Source: Quillaja saponaria (Eukaryota; Streptophyta; Magnoliopsida; Fabales; Quillajaceae). Taken from it: a DNA stretch of 64,000 nucleotides. This document shows positions 11,051 to 23,100 of the stretch, piece after piece. Location: positions 12,038,134-12,102,133 of the forward strand of contig CM055618.1 in NCBI GenBank assembly GCA_029379385.1, read 5' to 3'. A program made the position numbers and the translations under genes. Under the pieces are notes generated by a model that was not told the origin of the DNA, searched no databases, and saw only the letters and a program-made list of their open reading frames with translations. Each line of letters opens with the position of its first letter. Position 1 is the first letter of the stretch.

Positions 11051-11778
11051 GTGTGGTAATATTAACGTTTTAGGTGCATTTTGCACTTTGCTTCCAAAGT
11101 TTGGATTTTTTTTGCGTTGGGACAAATTTAAAATTTGGATTGCTATTATTCATCATAAATTTATGTTTGTTTAAAACAATGATTTTTCTAACAAGTGCCC
11201 TTAGGATACTGAAATCAAGATCAATTATCATAAAACATGTTAAAAATTTTCTATTTATAAAAACTTAGGTCTTAAAACACTTGTTAGAAAAAATCTTAAA
11301 ACAAAAGTCATGACTTTATGTTTGAATGGAAAATCATCTGTATTCATGAAACGGAAACCTTTGAACAGAAATTACCTTCCATACCAAGGCTATTGAAAAA
11401 AAAAAAAAAAAACCTTTGTATCCTCTACTTTCTCAGGTCAAAAGATAATTTATGTCTGTTTTCTCTGCAATTTTAAAACAGAAAAACATACTTTAATTTG
11501 GAATGTTAATTTGATGTAAGCTGTTGGAATTAGAATGCAAATATAATTTTAAGTACTAAGCATGTAACATTCGACTCGGACAAATTACATGTTGTTTTCA
11601 TTATTACTCTATCCAGGATTTCTAACAAAAAAAAATATCAACCTTATATCCATGAAAAGTTTCAACCCGTCAGAGTTCAATTATATAAGTCACCCCTTAC
11701 AATGAGCGTGAACAACCATGACAGGATGTGAAATTCCAAAGTTTTTTTCATATAAAATTCAACTCTACATTGAACTAT
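11051..11778. other. Intergenic
   Basis: No gene. A TTTTTCTAACAAG motif near 11183-11196 and its inverse near 11280-11292 suggest a small worn inverted repeat. A poly(A) run lies at 11395-11412. Confidence 0.35.
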
Positions 11779-14700
11779 GAAAATTATAGTTATAGTCAGT
11801 ACAAGACTAACTTCCATTCAAATTCTTACAGATGCAAAATTTGCGAGATCCATATATTTGCCTGGGCTCTATGTGCAAAAGGACATGATGACTCCTCTTA
11901 GGCTACTTGATGAGGTGTTCTCACACACTAGCAAGAAACTATAGGACAATGCCTAAGGAAGGAAAATGTGCAGAGAAACAGAACACCAACGTTCAATTTC
12001 ATCTCCTTCTCTTCCTCCCTTTTCCAAGATGTCCAGATTTGAAAGCTTTTTCTTTTTCTTGAAGGAAAGCGTTTGCTTTTCCATATTTCTCTGCTCTTTC
12101 TTCTTCTAGTAGAGCCTTGTCCTTTTCCTTCACTTCAAATAAGAAATAGTTGTCTTTATGCAATTCACGAGCAGCCCCCTTAGCTTCACGTTTCATTTGT
12201 TTCTTCAACTTTCTCATCTCAGCCCGCTAACGATCTGGATCATAATCTCTATCCTTCACAAAGCTGCAGTACAGAAATTGACATTTATTTGCTAGATTTC
12301 AACCTGTTATCCAAATACCAAACTAACAATGATTAACACATTTTAGGTAGGGAATAGAAGGGAAACTTACTTGTTCATCCACTTTCGAATTAATAAGTTG
12401 AGACATATCTTCAAGTTTATCGCGTAATAAATTTGGCATATTTTTCTGCTGTGCTACCTCAAGTAAAAATCTAGAAATCGGCAAGAATATTTCAGGAAAG
12501 GAGCTTAAACCGCCATAAATGTTGATATATCCTCCTAAGGTTTCAATAATTGCAAGCAATACACTAGCCCTGCTATCAAATCCACATCATTTAGCTCAAA
12601 GCACTGATCCTGTACACCTTGCAAGTTGCAACTAAGAAACCCATATCCAATACAGCAAATGGAATTCTCTAAGAATCAATGAACAATGCCATTGTGCCAC
12701 AGGACAAAATTGACAATTTTTATACATCAATAGTGAGAACAACCCATAGTGATTGCTAACCTGAAATTACCAAAACTGAAGAAAGAAGAGTCCTCTGGCA
12801 TGTCTATTACCATCAGGAAATTCAGTGGCCTAATATTGGTTGTAGTATCAGCAAAGTACAGCAGGGGTCTGACTGCTCTTAGTTCCATAAGGTGATCAAA
12901 ATGCACAGAAAACATAAAATTGGTCATTACCACATTTTACCCTAATATCAGAGTACCTACAATCGGTACCATACAAAGAATTCAAAAAACACAGATAATG
13001 CATCATGAAACCATACCTGAGAATCCTGATGTGAATTCAAGTAACTATCAGTAGCTACCATCAGCAAAGATCGAAGAAAAATAATGGATTCGGGAAAGAA
13101 CTTCCAAGATTGTCTAGAGACCTGTCATACAAATTAATTAATGAATAGCCTACAACAGCAAATTTGTAAGAATATCAGATGAGATCCAACTTCAATAATG
13201 CTGTAGAGTGTAGACATTACACTAAGAAAATAAAATTATCAGATTTTTCCATTAAGACTTGAAATAAGATGTTCTCAACTGTAGAGTTGGCACTTTGAAG
13301 TGTGCATTTGCACCTCCCTTCATGCACACAATATATATTTGTATGATCCAGGTGGCACAAAGACAATTTGAAGTGACATAATCCAAAAAATCTTAGTTAT
13401 TCTATCAGAAATCCCATAGGGAAAGTGCATAATTTAAAGAGAAATGAAGTAGTAAATTTCCTTTATAGTGCACTTACAGAGAGAAGCATAGAGCATAAGA
13501 AAGAACCAATGGCAATATCGGGCCAGACACAATTGAACAACGCATCAGGTATTCACACATCAGTAATATTGCAGGGGTCATAACTGCATGACGGAAGTCA
13601 GGATGGAAATTTCAAGGACCACAAACGCAAGAGGAACAATGTTTTTGAAGAAGGCCAACTGCTATTTTCTGTAAGAAAAGTGGGAGTTGAGATTGTGTTG
13701 GAGCAGAACATCACCAGTTCTAAGCCCTTGGTATTGAACAAAGCGAAATAGGCAACTATTTAAACAATATAGAGTATAACCTGGGTTCTTGATGGTCTCG
13801 ACAAATTGTGTCCTAGTTCTTAGGATTCTCTGGAGAGCACATATTGCAGCAAAGTATGGTAACTCCATACTCATCTCAATTAATGGCTTCACCAGCATAT
13901 TCAATAATTTAAAATTTAGCGGCTTCTTATTTGCTAGGACAGCAAAATATTGCAATAGAATGCCATAAAAAACTTGAAAATTACAATATATTGCAATAGA
14001 AGACATACAGAAAAGTTACACACATGATAGCACCCCAAATGAAGTATCTATAAACACTGTTTGATGGAGTCAACCACCTTTTGAGTGCAAAGAGTTGAAG
14101 CAATAAATGCTATGTGGGAAAACTCAACACAAATATTACAGAACTACGAACCATAACAACAGAGGCAAATTGTATTTCACTCATACAGAAAACAGAAACT
14201 GGTGTAAATTACTGACACATTAGATAGGTTTTAATTACTTAAATCATCATTCATATCAATTTAAATAAGCAAACAACGACAAGAGTCGCTACATATTTAA
14301 TTTAATTACACACAGATGTATACTCAATATGTATTAAAACCGATCTGCTTGGATTCCTCATCATATCAAAGTCTTATGCAGCACAGGTCTATTATGTCAG
14401 CACACATATATGAGAAAAATCCGTTTAACTCGTGAATTTCAGTGGCTAAGTTATAGATTTACTTAACTGAATTGAATTCACCATGTTAGAAACCATGTCA
14501 AAACTACTTAAACTAAACCAGTCTGAGAATTTTCAGTAATCTTAAAACTTAACAGGTAATGCAGGCTACATAAATGTAAATAAGCATGCATAATGTTCCA
14601 TACTTGCATTTTCTTTTGATTTTCTGCTGCAAACTTTATTGCATTGCTTCCACGAATCTGGTTGATGACTACAATAATGTCAGAATTTGAACAGTTAACG

Positions 14701-15771
14701 AGTAAGGCACATAATTCTTCCATGGTCTTTGGAGCCTCAATTAAGTAGGGAAGATCTAACTGCTTTGATGGCTGTTCATTGTCAGCTTTTATCCTGGCCT
14801 TGGAAGAATCATCACCTCCTTTTATGGTTTCACCGGCATTGTTGCCCTTTCGATTGAAAGACGTCCAGAGTCCATCTCTTTTTTAACATTGCCTTTATCA
14901 CTTTTTCCATATTTGTTTCTTTTTCATCATCATTGACACCCTCTTCATTATCATCGTCAACATTGTCGTCGTCTTCTTCTTCCAAATCTGTGACAAGATT
15001 GTCATCATCACTTTGTTCCCAGTCATTCATAGAAAGATTTTTCTCATGTTCATCTAGTTCCTCATCCGATCCTACAACAACATCTTTACTTTGTGAATCT
15101 TCAGAAGAATCACCATCTTCGCTCACAAAATCTTCCACATCCTTTCTACCAAGAACTTCATCAACACAACCCTTCTTAGTCTTAGCGTCCTCATCAAGGG
15201 AGAAGGAAGATCATCCCAGAGAGAGATCTTGGCTTCTATGTAGATGGCATCTCTGCATCTTCATTGTCTTCGTCACTGGAATAGTCAGCAGCAATTCATC
15301 CTTTTCTGCCGCTCTTCCTGGAAATTTGAAGCATTATATAAGTTAATAGTATCCAAGGTTTCATATTGGACAAATGAAATTGAAACAAACATTCTAGGCA
15401 TCAAAATTAGCATTCCATGTTACTATGAGTCTATGGTAAGGATGTATTGGACATTTTTCTATCTCTCCAATGTACATATGAAGAACAGTTTGCCTAAGAG
15501 GCCACCGAATGAATCAAAAGCATTGATGTATGTTGGGGAACTTTCTAAATAAGAGCAATGGTTTATGTTAATCCTGACCAAATGGTTGTTGTGAGCTCCT
15601 TTTCGTAACTCATAATAGATTTTCAATCTCAGATGGAAAGACATACATATATATGCACAACTATATATATACAAACAAGCATCATAATAAAGTATAAACA
15701 AAAAACTGCTTGTGAAACTATATATATGTATCAGTGTTAGAATTATAGCATATATGTTTATTAAAATTAAG
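11779..15771 (-). repeat. Truncated duplicate of NOP14 3' half (copy of 19928-23943)
   Basis: The sequence follows 19928-23943 almost base for base, including introns and 3' flank, so it arose by DNA duplication and not by retrotransposition. Homology starts at the shared AAAATTATAGTTATA near 11779/19928 and stops after the shared TATGTTTATTAAAATTA near 15771/23943, inside NOP14 intron 7. Both copies are in the same orientation about 8.15 kb apart, separated by the PPR pseudogene. Confidence 0.92.
11999..15335 (-). pseudogene. NOP14 pseudogene (exons 8-14 only)
   Basis: Equivalents of NOP14 exons 8 to 14 are present without exons 1-7 or a promoter. Three lesions are clear. In the last exon a GAG codon is TAG (CTA at 12227-12229). 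In the exon 13 equivalent, 80 bp present at 20531-20610 are missing, so AAACTTACTT runs straight into GTTCATCCAC near 12371. In the exon 8 equivalent near 15200-15215 a short deletion shifts the frame (GGAATCACCAAGATC reduced to GGAAGATC). The acidic coding run is also shorter than in the intact gene. Any transcript would be non-coding antisense-free NOP14 3' sequence, resembling the real mRNA but not encoding the protein. Confident as a pseudogene. Confidence 0.93.
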
Positions 15772-16089
15772 TACCAGAAATAAGAATTACCTGCTTACTA
15801 TAACTGCATATACAATACATCAGATCTGAGTAACCTAAGCATCAAGGTAATATATATGACAACCATCATAACATGTAAGTCCGTGTCAGGTTTTTTATGG
15901 GTGAATTTCCATTGTGAGGTTTATCAGCCAATGACATGCTATTTCCTTTTCCTGACATGTTAGGCATTTACTTGAAGTCTTGAGGCAGTTCTTCTGAGTT
16001 TTGGACATCAGAACTCATACAAAAAAAAAATGCAGAACTAGCTACATTCTGCAACTCCTAATGCAAACTGGAATGAAATTCAAGGTATC

Positions 16090-18108
16090 AATTCAATTAG
16101 TTGTTTTGCAGCCCATTCTCCCAATCTTGAGTACTTATGTTCCCTACATGATAAACGATCCTTGTCAACATTGGCACAGTGGGTTCAAACGGCATTCTGT
16201 AGACAAAATTCTCAAGACTGTAGAGTTCAATCAGGGTCTGATAGTGCTCCAACCGAGGTAGGACATACTCATTACACATTGACTCAAAGCATTGGCCAGC
16301 CAAATCGACAAGGCCATCATCTACACAAGCAAGCAAAATGCCCTAAAAGGTGACATGGTCTGGCTTCATGCCCTCGTAGTCCATTATCTAAACAATTCAA
16401 GTGCCTCTCTACCCTTTTGATTGTGCCAACATCCCAAAATTATGGTGTTCCAAAGAATCACATCACATGAAGCTACCTCCTTAAAAACCATGAGAGCATA
16501 GTCAAGACAATGACATTTAGAGTACATGTCAACTAAAGCGCCCCTGATCACAATATCCATCTTATATCCATGTCTGATCATGTATCCATGAATTTGTTTT
16601 CCATGCTCAAGTGCAAATGTATTTGCACATGCTGCCAGGAGGGTTCCAAATGTATATTTAGTTGGTGGTGTTACCAATTGCATCTCAGAAAATAATGGCT
16701 GTTGCCTGTTCACTCAGACGATGACGAGCATGACTAGTCAACTAAGCATTCCAAGAAACCCCATCACGCCATTCAGTCATCTGGTAAAACCAAACTCTGG
16801 CAAACTGGCACCATTCAAATTCCCACACTTACCATACATGTCCAAAAGGGCATTACCAGCTATAACATTAGAACAGAAACCATGTCTGTAAATATATCCG
16901 TGAGCCTGTTTCCCCAATTCAAGATCTGAAAGACCAGCACACATGTTTAAGATCAACCCCAGAGTGACATGATCAATGTCTTCAGTTGTATTACGCATCA
17001 AAAATACAAAATCCAGTGCCTCTTCCCATTGAAAGGAATGATTATACTCTGACAACATGGCATTCCACGAGACCACATTGCGTTCAGGCATCTCATCAAA
17101 AAGCTTTCTTGCCTCCCAGTTTTTCACACTCAATGCATTGCCTGAAACAATTAAAGTCCAAGAAACCAAGTCTTTTGAAACAAGCTGATCAAAAATCCTG
17201 AAAGCATCATCTAGTTTGCCACACTCTGTATACATATCAATGAGAGAGCTTGAAACAAGTTGGTGCTCTAGATAACTTATTTTAGAAGCAACTCCATGTA
17301 TTTGCATTCCCTCCTTGAGTGCAGTTATACTTGAAAAAGCAACAAGAGCATTAGAGAATGTAAAATGCGATGGCCTGATATCCGTTGAAAGCATTTGGAA
17401 GAAGAAGAAAATTGCCTCAACAATTACATTCCAAGAAATGGCATTTGGACACTGGATCTCATGAAACATTTTGCGGGCGTCACTCAAAGTGCCGCATTTA
17501 CCATAAACATCAACAAGAGAACTCCCTAAGATTATGTTCCTCTGAAAACCATATTTTTCGATAAGCCCATGCAGTTGTCTCGAGAGATCAAGTTCCAGTA
17601 CTGCAGCACACGAACCAAGAATTCTAGCAAATGTAATCTCATTAGCATAAACACCTGACCTAAACATGCACACAAACAACGACAATGCTTTATCAGGGAA
17701 ACCCTTCTGCGTGTAAGCTGCAATTATGGCATTCCAAGAACCCCCATCTCTTTGAGGCATTTCCTCGAACAACCCTCTCGCATCTTCCAAACATCCACAT
17801 TTACCGTAAGTCTCAATTGCTCGATTCAAGAGCAATATTGGTGGGGTTGGGAAGAAAGTAACCAAATGGGACTCAACCTTCCGCGCTTCCACAATGGCGC
17901 AATTCAAAGAACAAGTCTGGAAGAGATGAGCGTAAAGAGAATACGAAACTGGTTCTGGGGAAACAAAGAGGAGGCTTACGGCTTTTTGAAGGTGACTTTC
18001 TGTGAGCAGAGTGAGGATTACGTTCGTTAAGGACTTGGTGCTGGTTGCTTGAGCCTGGGGATTGCCACTTGTGTTGCGAACAAGACGGTTAAGTACATTC
18101 ACTCCCAT
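16090..18108 (-). pseudogene. PLS-class pentatricopeptide repeat protein, broken
   Basis: The best start is the ATG at 18108 (MGVNVLNRLVRN). The frame is open to 16777 and holds about ten PPR-type repeats with the usual landmarks: YGKCG..DAR.LF.EMP, WNAIIAAY, ANEITFARILGSCA, QLHGLIEKYGF, VVSWNAMLSEY, GKQAHGYIYRHG. PLS proteins act in chloroplast or mitochondrial RNA editing and processing. The 3' part continues in other frames: GKQIHGYMIRHGYK..LVDMYSKC (16384-16690) and CFESMCNEYVLPRLEHYQTLIELYS with an E-like end (16097-16336). Lesions: a frameshift near 16800, TAG at 16742-16744, a frameshift near 16695, a frame change with stop at 16384-16386, and TAG at 16343-16345. An in-frame shortening joins WNVIVEA to FFFQM near 17410. 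The N-terminal half is still readable, so the loss looks recent or the remnant is truncated. An alternative is sequencing error, but five lesions make that unlikely. Confidence 0.88.
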
Positions 18109-18301
18109 GTAAATGTAATAAAACAAGACTGGCTGTAAATATAAAAGAACAGATACACTACACACCTACCGGAAAAACCCCTAGAAGGGTATGATTTCAA
18201 AACATAACCCATATATGGTGTAAAAGTGTCAATGCAGAGTATTTCACAACCAGAGCTGACCACCACGTTCCTTGAATGAGGAACTCGATCACTTGAAGCC
18301 T

Positions 18302-18790
18302 CCTACCAATGAAAAACAGTAATTCATCATCTCCAAAATACAGGAACTGAAAAACATGCACTAGATAAGAGATATCAGATCATTTCAATGAATAGAAAAG
18401 TAAATAAGATGACAAAATTTTCATTCTTAGTTCCTATGGCTCTTGAATCCAAAATCACGTTAGCACTCACACACAGTAGCAGCAAGTTTGGAAAAGACAA
18501 TGTCCCAAAAGAAAAACAAAGAAATTAGAAGATCCTCAAACATATAAGCAAATACTGCTATGTCAAGGAAAGAAAATGGGAGAGGCTAGTTGATGAATGC
18601 GAACGAAAACTCTTCATCTTTGTCGCATAATTCCTTGAGCAGACCAAAACAAATCAGACCGATGAGAGAGATTTCTTACCCGCGGCAGGTGGAGGTGAGT
18701 GACACTTTCAATGGCTGATAGGGCCAGATCGGGAAGGAGAGAGGAGAAAATGGGAGCTGTAGTTCTGAGAGAGGCAAAAGGCTGAAATTC
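18302..18790 (-). other. Leader exon and 5'UTR intron of the PPR gene
   Basis: On the minus strand the segment 18790-18680 (pyrimidine-rich, then ATTGAAAGTGTCACTCACC) ends at a donor CCGCGG|GTAAG at 18680/18679. An acceptor TTGGTAG|GAGGC lies at 18303/18302, leading into the leader before the ATG at 18108. This suggests an intron of about 377 bp in the 5'UTR. Inferred from splice signals only. Confidence 0.45.
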
Positions 18791-19927
18791 TCATAACTTT
18801 TATTTTTTATTTTTTAAATTAAAACATATTAGATACGGATTGTAATATACAGAAATACATAAATTTTAGATACGGATATGAGATTGTATCCGTACAAAAT
18901 AATCTTTATCGGATTTTTTTTTTTATCATGAGAAATCGGACAATACAATAACATATAAATTAATAAATTGATGGTGGACTAGGAATAAATATTCAAATTC
19001 CTTTTTTTTTTTTCTTTTTCTTTTCACTAGGGATTTCAATAATTTCATATAAATATAGGAGGAGATTTCAATAATTTCATATAGAGATAGGAGTCTTACA
19101 TAAAGAAAACAATTAAAACCTACATGTATTCAAGACTACCCTGGTATAATTAAGCAATTCTGCTACAAGAATTGCTGCTGTTTGAGAACTAACGCAAACT
19201 CAAGTAAACGACATGTATTCAAGATTACCCTGGTATAATTAAGATCAAAATCCTCCAGCAAGTGAATGACATGTTGAATTCATTGGTTTTGTTCGACTTG
19301 TAGGTAGTGTCTAAAAAGGTACACTTCTATAAATGATAAATTGGAGAAAACTAAGAGTGAAAATGTAGACCAAGAAATTGAAAGAAAAAAAAGAAGAAGC
19401 AAAACTCGAAACAAAACCGTCTGATCGAGATCAAAGAAACCTAGATCAGAACTTCCGTTACTAAGGGGAAGTGGAAAACGGAGCAAAATTCTTATAAAGA
19501 TTTGATATTTTATAATAGATATATAATTCATGAAATTATGGGAGAATACTTTTTTTGATTAATTTTATTTGGTTACTAATAATATAATATACATAAAAGA
19601 TTATGACAAATTAGTCATTGGATATCTTTCTTGTTCTAAAATTTTCTCTTTAAATTATTTCATCAGCAATTAACTCTAAAGCTGAATTTTTTTATCTGAT
19701 TATTAGATTTTTTTTTTTGGCGAAGAGATTATTAGATTTTGTTTTGTTTCTAAACAATTATCCAGGTATCAGCAGTGGAAGTCCCTCCGGTAGGAATATC
19801 TAGGAATCAAAAAAAGTTCATATTCGTCTTAAGTTAGGCAGATAATACCCAACTAAAGATGCCAATTGCACATGAATGAAATAGGCCTCCAAGCCCAATG
19901 TCAAAATTCCACAACATGCCAGAGCTA
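18791..19927. other. Intergenic, AT-rich, with short direct repeats
   Basis: No gene. A 33-bp unit (ACATGTATTCAAGA.TACCC type) occurs at 19122-19154 and 19211-19243. A GATTTCAATAATTTCATATA unit occurs twice within 19030-19085. Confidence 0.55.
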
Positions 19928-20156
19928 TAAAATTATAGTTATATTCAGTACAAGACTAACTTCCATTCAAATTTTTACAGATGCAAAATTTTGAGAGACC
20001 CATATATTTGCCAGGGCTCTGATGTGCAAAAGGATATGATGACTCCTCTTAGGCTACTTGATGAGGTGTTCTCTTCTCTCACACACTAGCAAAAAACTAT
20101 AGGACAATGCCTAAGGAAGGAAAATGTCCAGAGTAACAGAACACCAACGTTCAATT

Positions 20157-23100
20157 TCATCTCCTTCTCTTCCTCCCTTTTCCAAGTTGTCCAGATTTGA
20201 AAGCATTTTCTTGTTCTTGAAGGAAAGCTTTTGCTTTTCCATATTTCGCTGCTCTTTCTTCTTCTAGTAGAGCCTTGTCCTTTTCCTTCACTTCAAATAA
20301 GAAATAGTTGTCTTTGCGCAATTCACGAGCAGCCCCCTTAGCTTCACGTTTCATTTGTTTCTTCAACTTTCTCATCTCAGCCCGCTCACGATCCGGATCA
20401 TAATCTCTACCCTTCACAAAGCTGCAGTACAGAAATTGACATTTATTCGCTAGATTTCAACCTGTTACCTGAATACCTAACTAACAATGATTAACATATT
20501 TAAGGTAGGGAATTGAAGGGAAACTTACTTCTCCTCAAATTTTGGATTCAGTAATTTGATGGGCACTGGCTTTTGCTTCCGCATTTGAAGAGGTCGCCTC
20601 AGAGTGTGATGTTCATCCACTTTCGAATTAATGAGTTCAGACATATCTTTAAGTTTATCGTGTAATAAATTTGGCATATTTTTCTGCTGTGCTACCTCAA
20701 GTAATAATCTAGAAATCGGCAAGAATATTTCAGGAAAGGAGCTTAAACCGTCATAAATGTTGATATATCCTCCTAAAGTTTCAATAATTGCAAGCAATAC
20801 ACTAGCCCTGCAATCAAATCCACATCATTTAGCTCAAAGCACTGATCCTGTACACCTTGCAACTAAGAAACACATATACAATACAGAAAATGGAATTCTC
20901 TAAGAATTGATGAACAATGCCATTGTGCCACAGGACAAAATTGGCAATTTTTATACATTAATAGTGAGAACAACCCATAGTGATTGCTAACCTGAAATTA
21001 TCTGAGCTGAAGAAAGAAGAGTCCTCTGGCAAGTCTATTACCATCAGGAAATTCAGAGGCTTAATCTCGTTTGTAGTATCAGCAAAGCACAGCAAGGGCC
21101 TGACTGCTCTCAGTTCCATAAGGTGATAAAACTGCCACAGAAAACATAAAATTGGTCATTACAACATTTTACCCTAATATAAGAGTACCTACAATCTGTA
21201 CCATACAAAGAATCCAAAAAACCCAGATACTGCATCATGAAACCATACCTGAGAATCCTGATGCGAAGTCGAGTAACTATCAGTAGCTGCCATCAGCAAA
21301 GATCGAAGAAAAATAATGGCTTCAGGACAGAACTTCCGAGATTGTCTAGTGACCTGTCATACAAATTAATTAATAAATAGCCTACAACCACAAAGTGTGC
21401 ATTTGAAATAAGATGTTCTCATCTGTAGAGTTGACACTTTGAAGTGTGCATTTGCACCTCCCTTCATGCACACAAAGTATATTTGTATGATCCAGGTGCC
21501 ACAAAGACAATTTGAAGTGACATAATCTAAATAATCTTAGTTATTCTATCAAAAATCCCATATGCAAAAGTGCATAATCTAAAGAGAAATGAAGCAGTAA
21601 ATTTCCTTTATAGTGAACTTACAGAGAGAAGCATAGAGCATAAGAAAGAACCAATGGCAATTTCCCGACCAGACAAAATTGAACAACGCATCAGATATTC
21701 ACACATCAGTAATATTGCAGGGGTCATAACTGCATGACGGAAGTCAGAGGATGGAAATTTCAAGGACCACAAACGCAAGAGGAACAATGTTTTTGAAGAA
21801 GGCCAGCTGCTATTTTCTGTAAGAAAAGTGGGAGTTGAGATTGTGTTGGAGAAAAACATCACCAGTTCTAAGCCATTGGTATTGAACAAAGCGAAATATG
21901 CAACTATTTAAACAATATAGAGTTTAACCTGGGTTCTTGATGGTCTCGACAAATTGTGTCCTAGTTCGTAGGATTCTCTGGCGAGCGCATATTGCAGCAA
22001 AGTATGGTAACTCCATACTCATCTCAATTAATGGCTTCACCAGCATATTCAACAACTCAAAATTTAGCGGCTTCTTATTTGCTAGGACAGCAAAATATTG
22101 CAATAGAATGCCATAAAAAACCTGAAAATTGCAATAGAAGACATACTGAAAAGTTAAACACGTGATAGCATATATCATAACCCCAAATGAAGTATCTATA
22201 AACACCATTTGATGGAGTCAACCACCTTTTGAGTGCAAAGAGTTGAAGCAATAAATGATATAAGGGAAAACTCACCACAAATATTACAGAACTACGAACC
22301 ATAACAACAGAGGCAAATTATATTTTACTCATACAGAAAACAGAAACTGGCGTAAATTACTGACAACATTAGATAGGTTTTAATTACTCAAATCATTCAT
22401 ATAAATATAAGTAAGCTAACAACGACAAGAGTCACTATTTATTTAATTTAATTACACAAATATATACTCAATATGTAGTAAAACCGATCTGCTTGGATTC
22501 CTCATCATATCAAAGTCTTATGCAGCACAAGTCTTTTATGTCAGCACACATATATGAGAAAAATCTGTTTAACTCGTGAATTTCAGTGGCTAATTTATAG
22601 ATTTACTTAACTGAATTGAATTCACCAATGTCAGAAACCGTGTCAAAACTACTTAAACTAAACCAGTCTGAGAATTTTCAGTAATCTTAAAACTTAACAG
22701 GTAATGCAGGCTACATAAATGTAATTAAGCATGCATAATGTTCCATACTTGCATTTTCTTTCGATTTTCTGCAGCAAGCTTTATTGCATTGCTTCCACGA
22801 ATCCGGTTGATGACCACGATAATGTCAGAATTTGAACAGTTAACCAGTAAGGCACATAATTCTTCCATGGTCTTTGGAGCCTCAATTAAGTAGGGAAGAT
22901 CTAACTGCTTTGATGGCTGTTCACTGTCAGCTTTTATCCTGGCCTTTGAAGAATCATCACCTCCTTTTATGGTTTCACCTGCATTGTTGCCCTTTTCCAT
23001 TGACAGGCGTCCAGTGTCCATCTCTTTTTTAACATTGCCTTTATCACTTTTTTTCGCATTTGTTTCTTTTTCATCATCATTGGCACCCTCTTCATTATCA

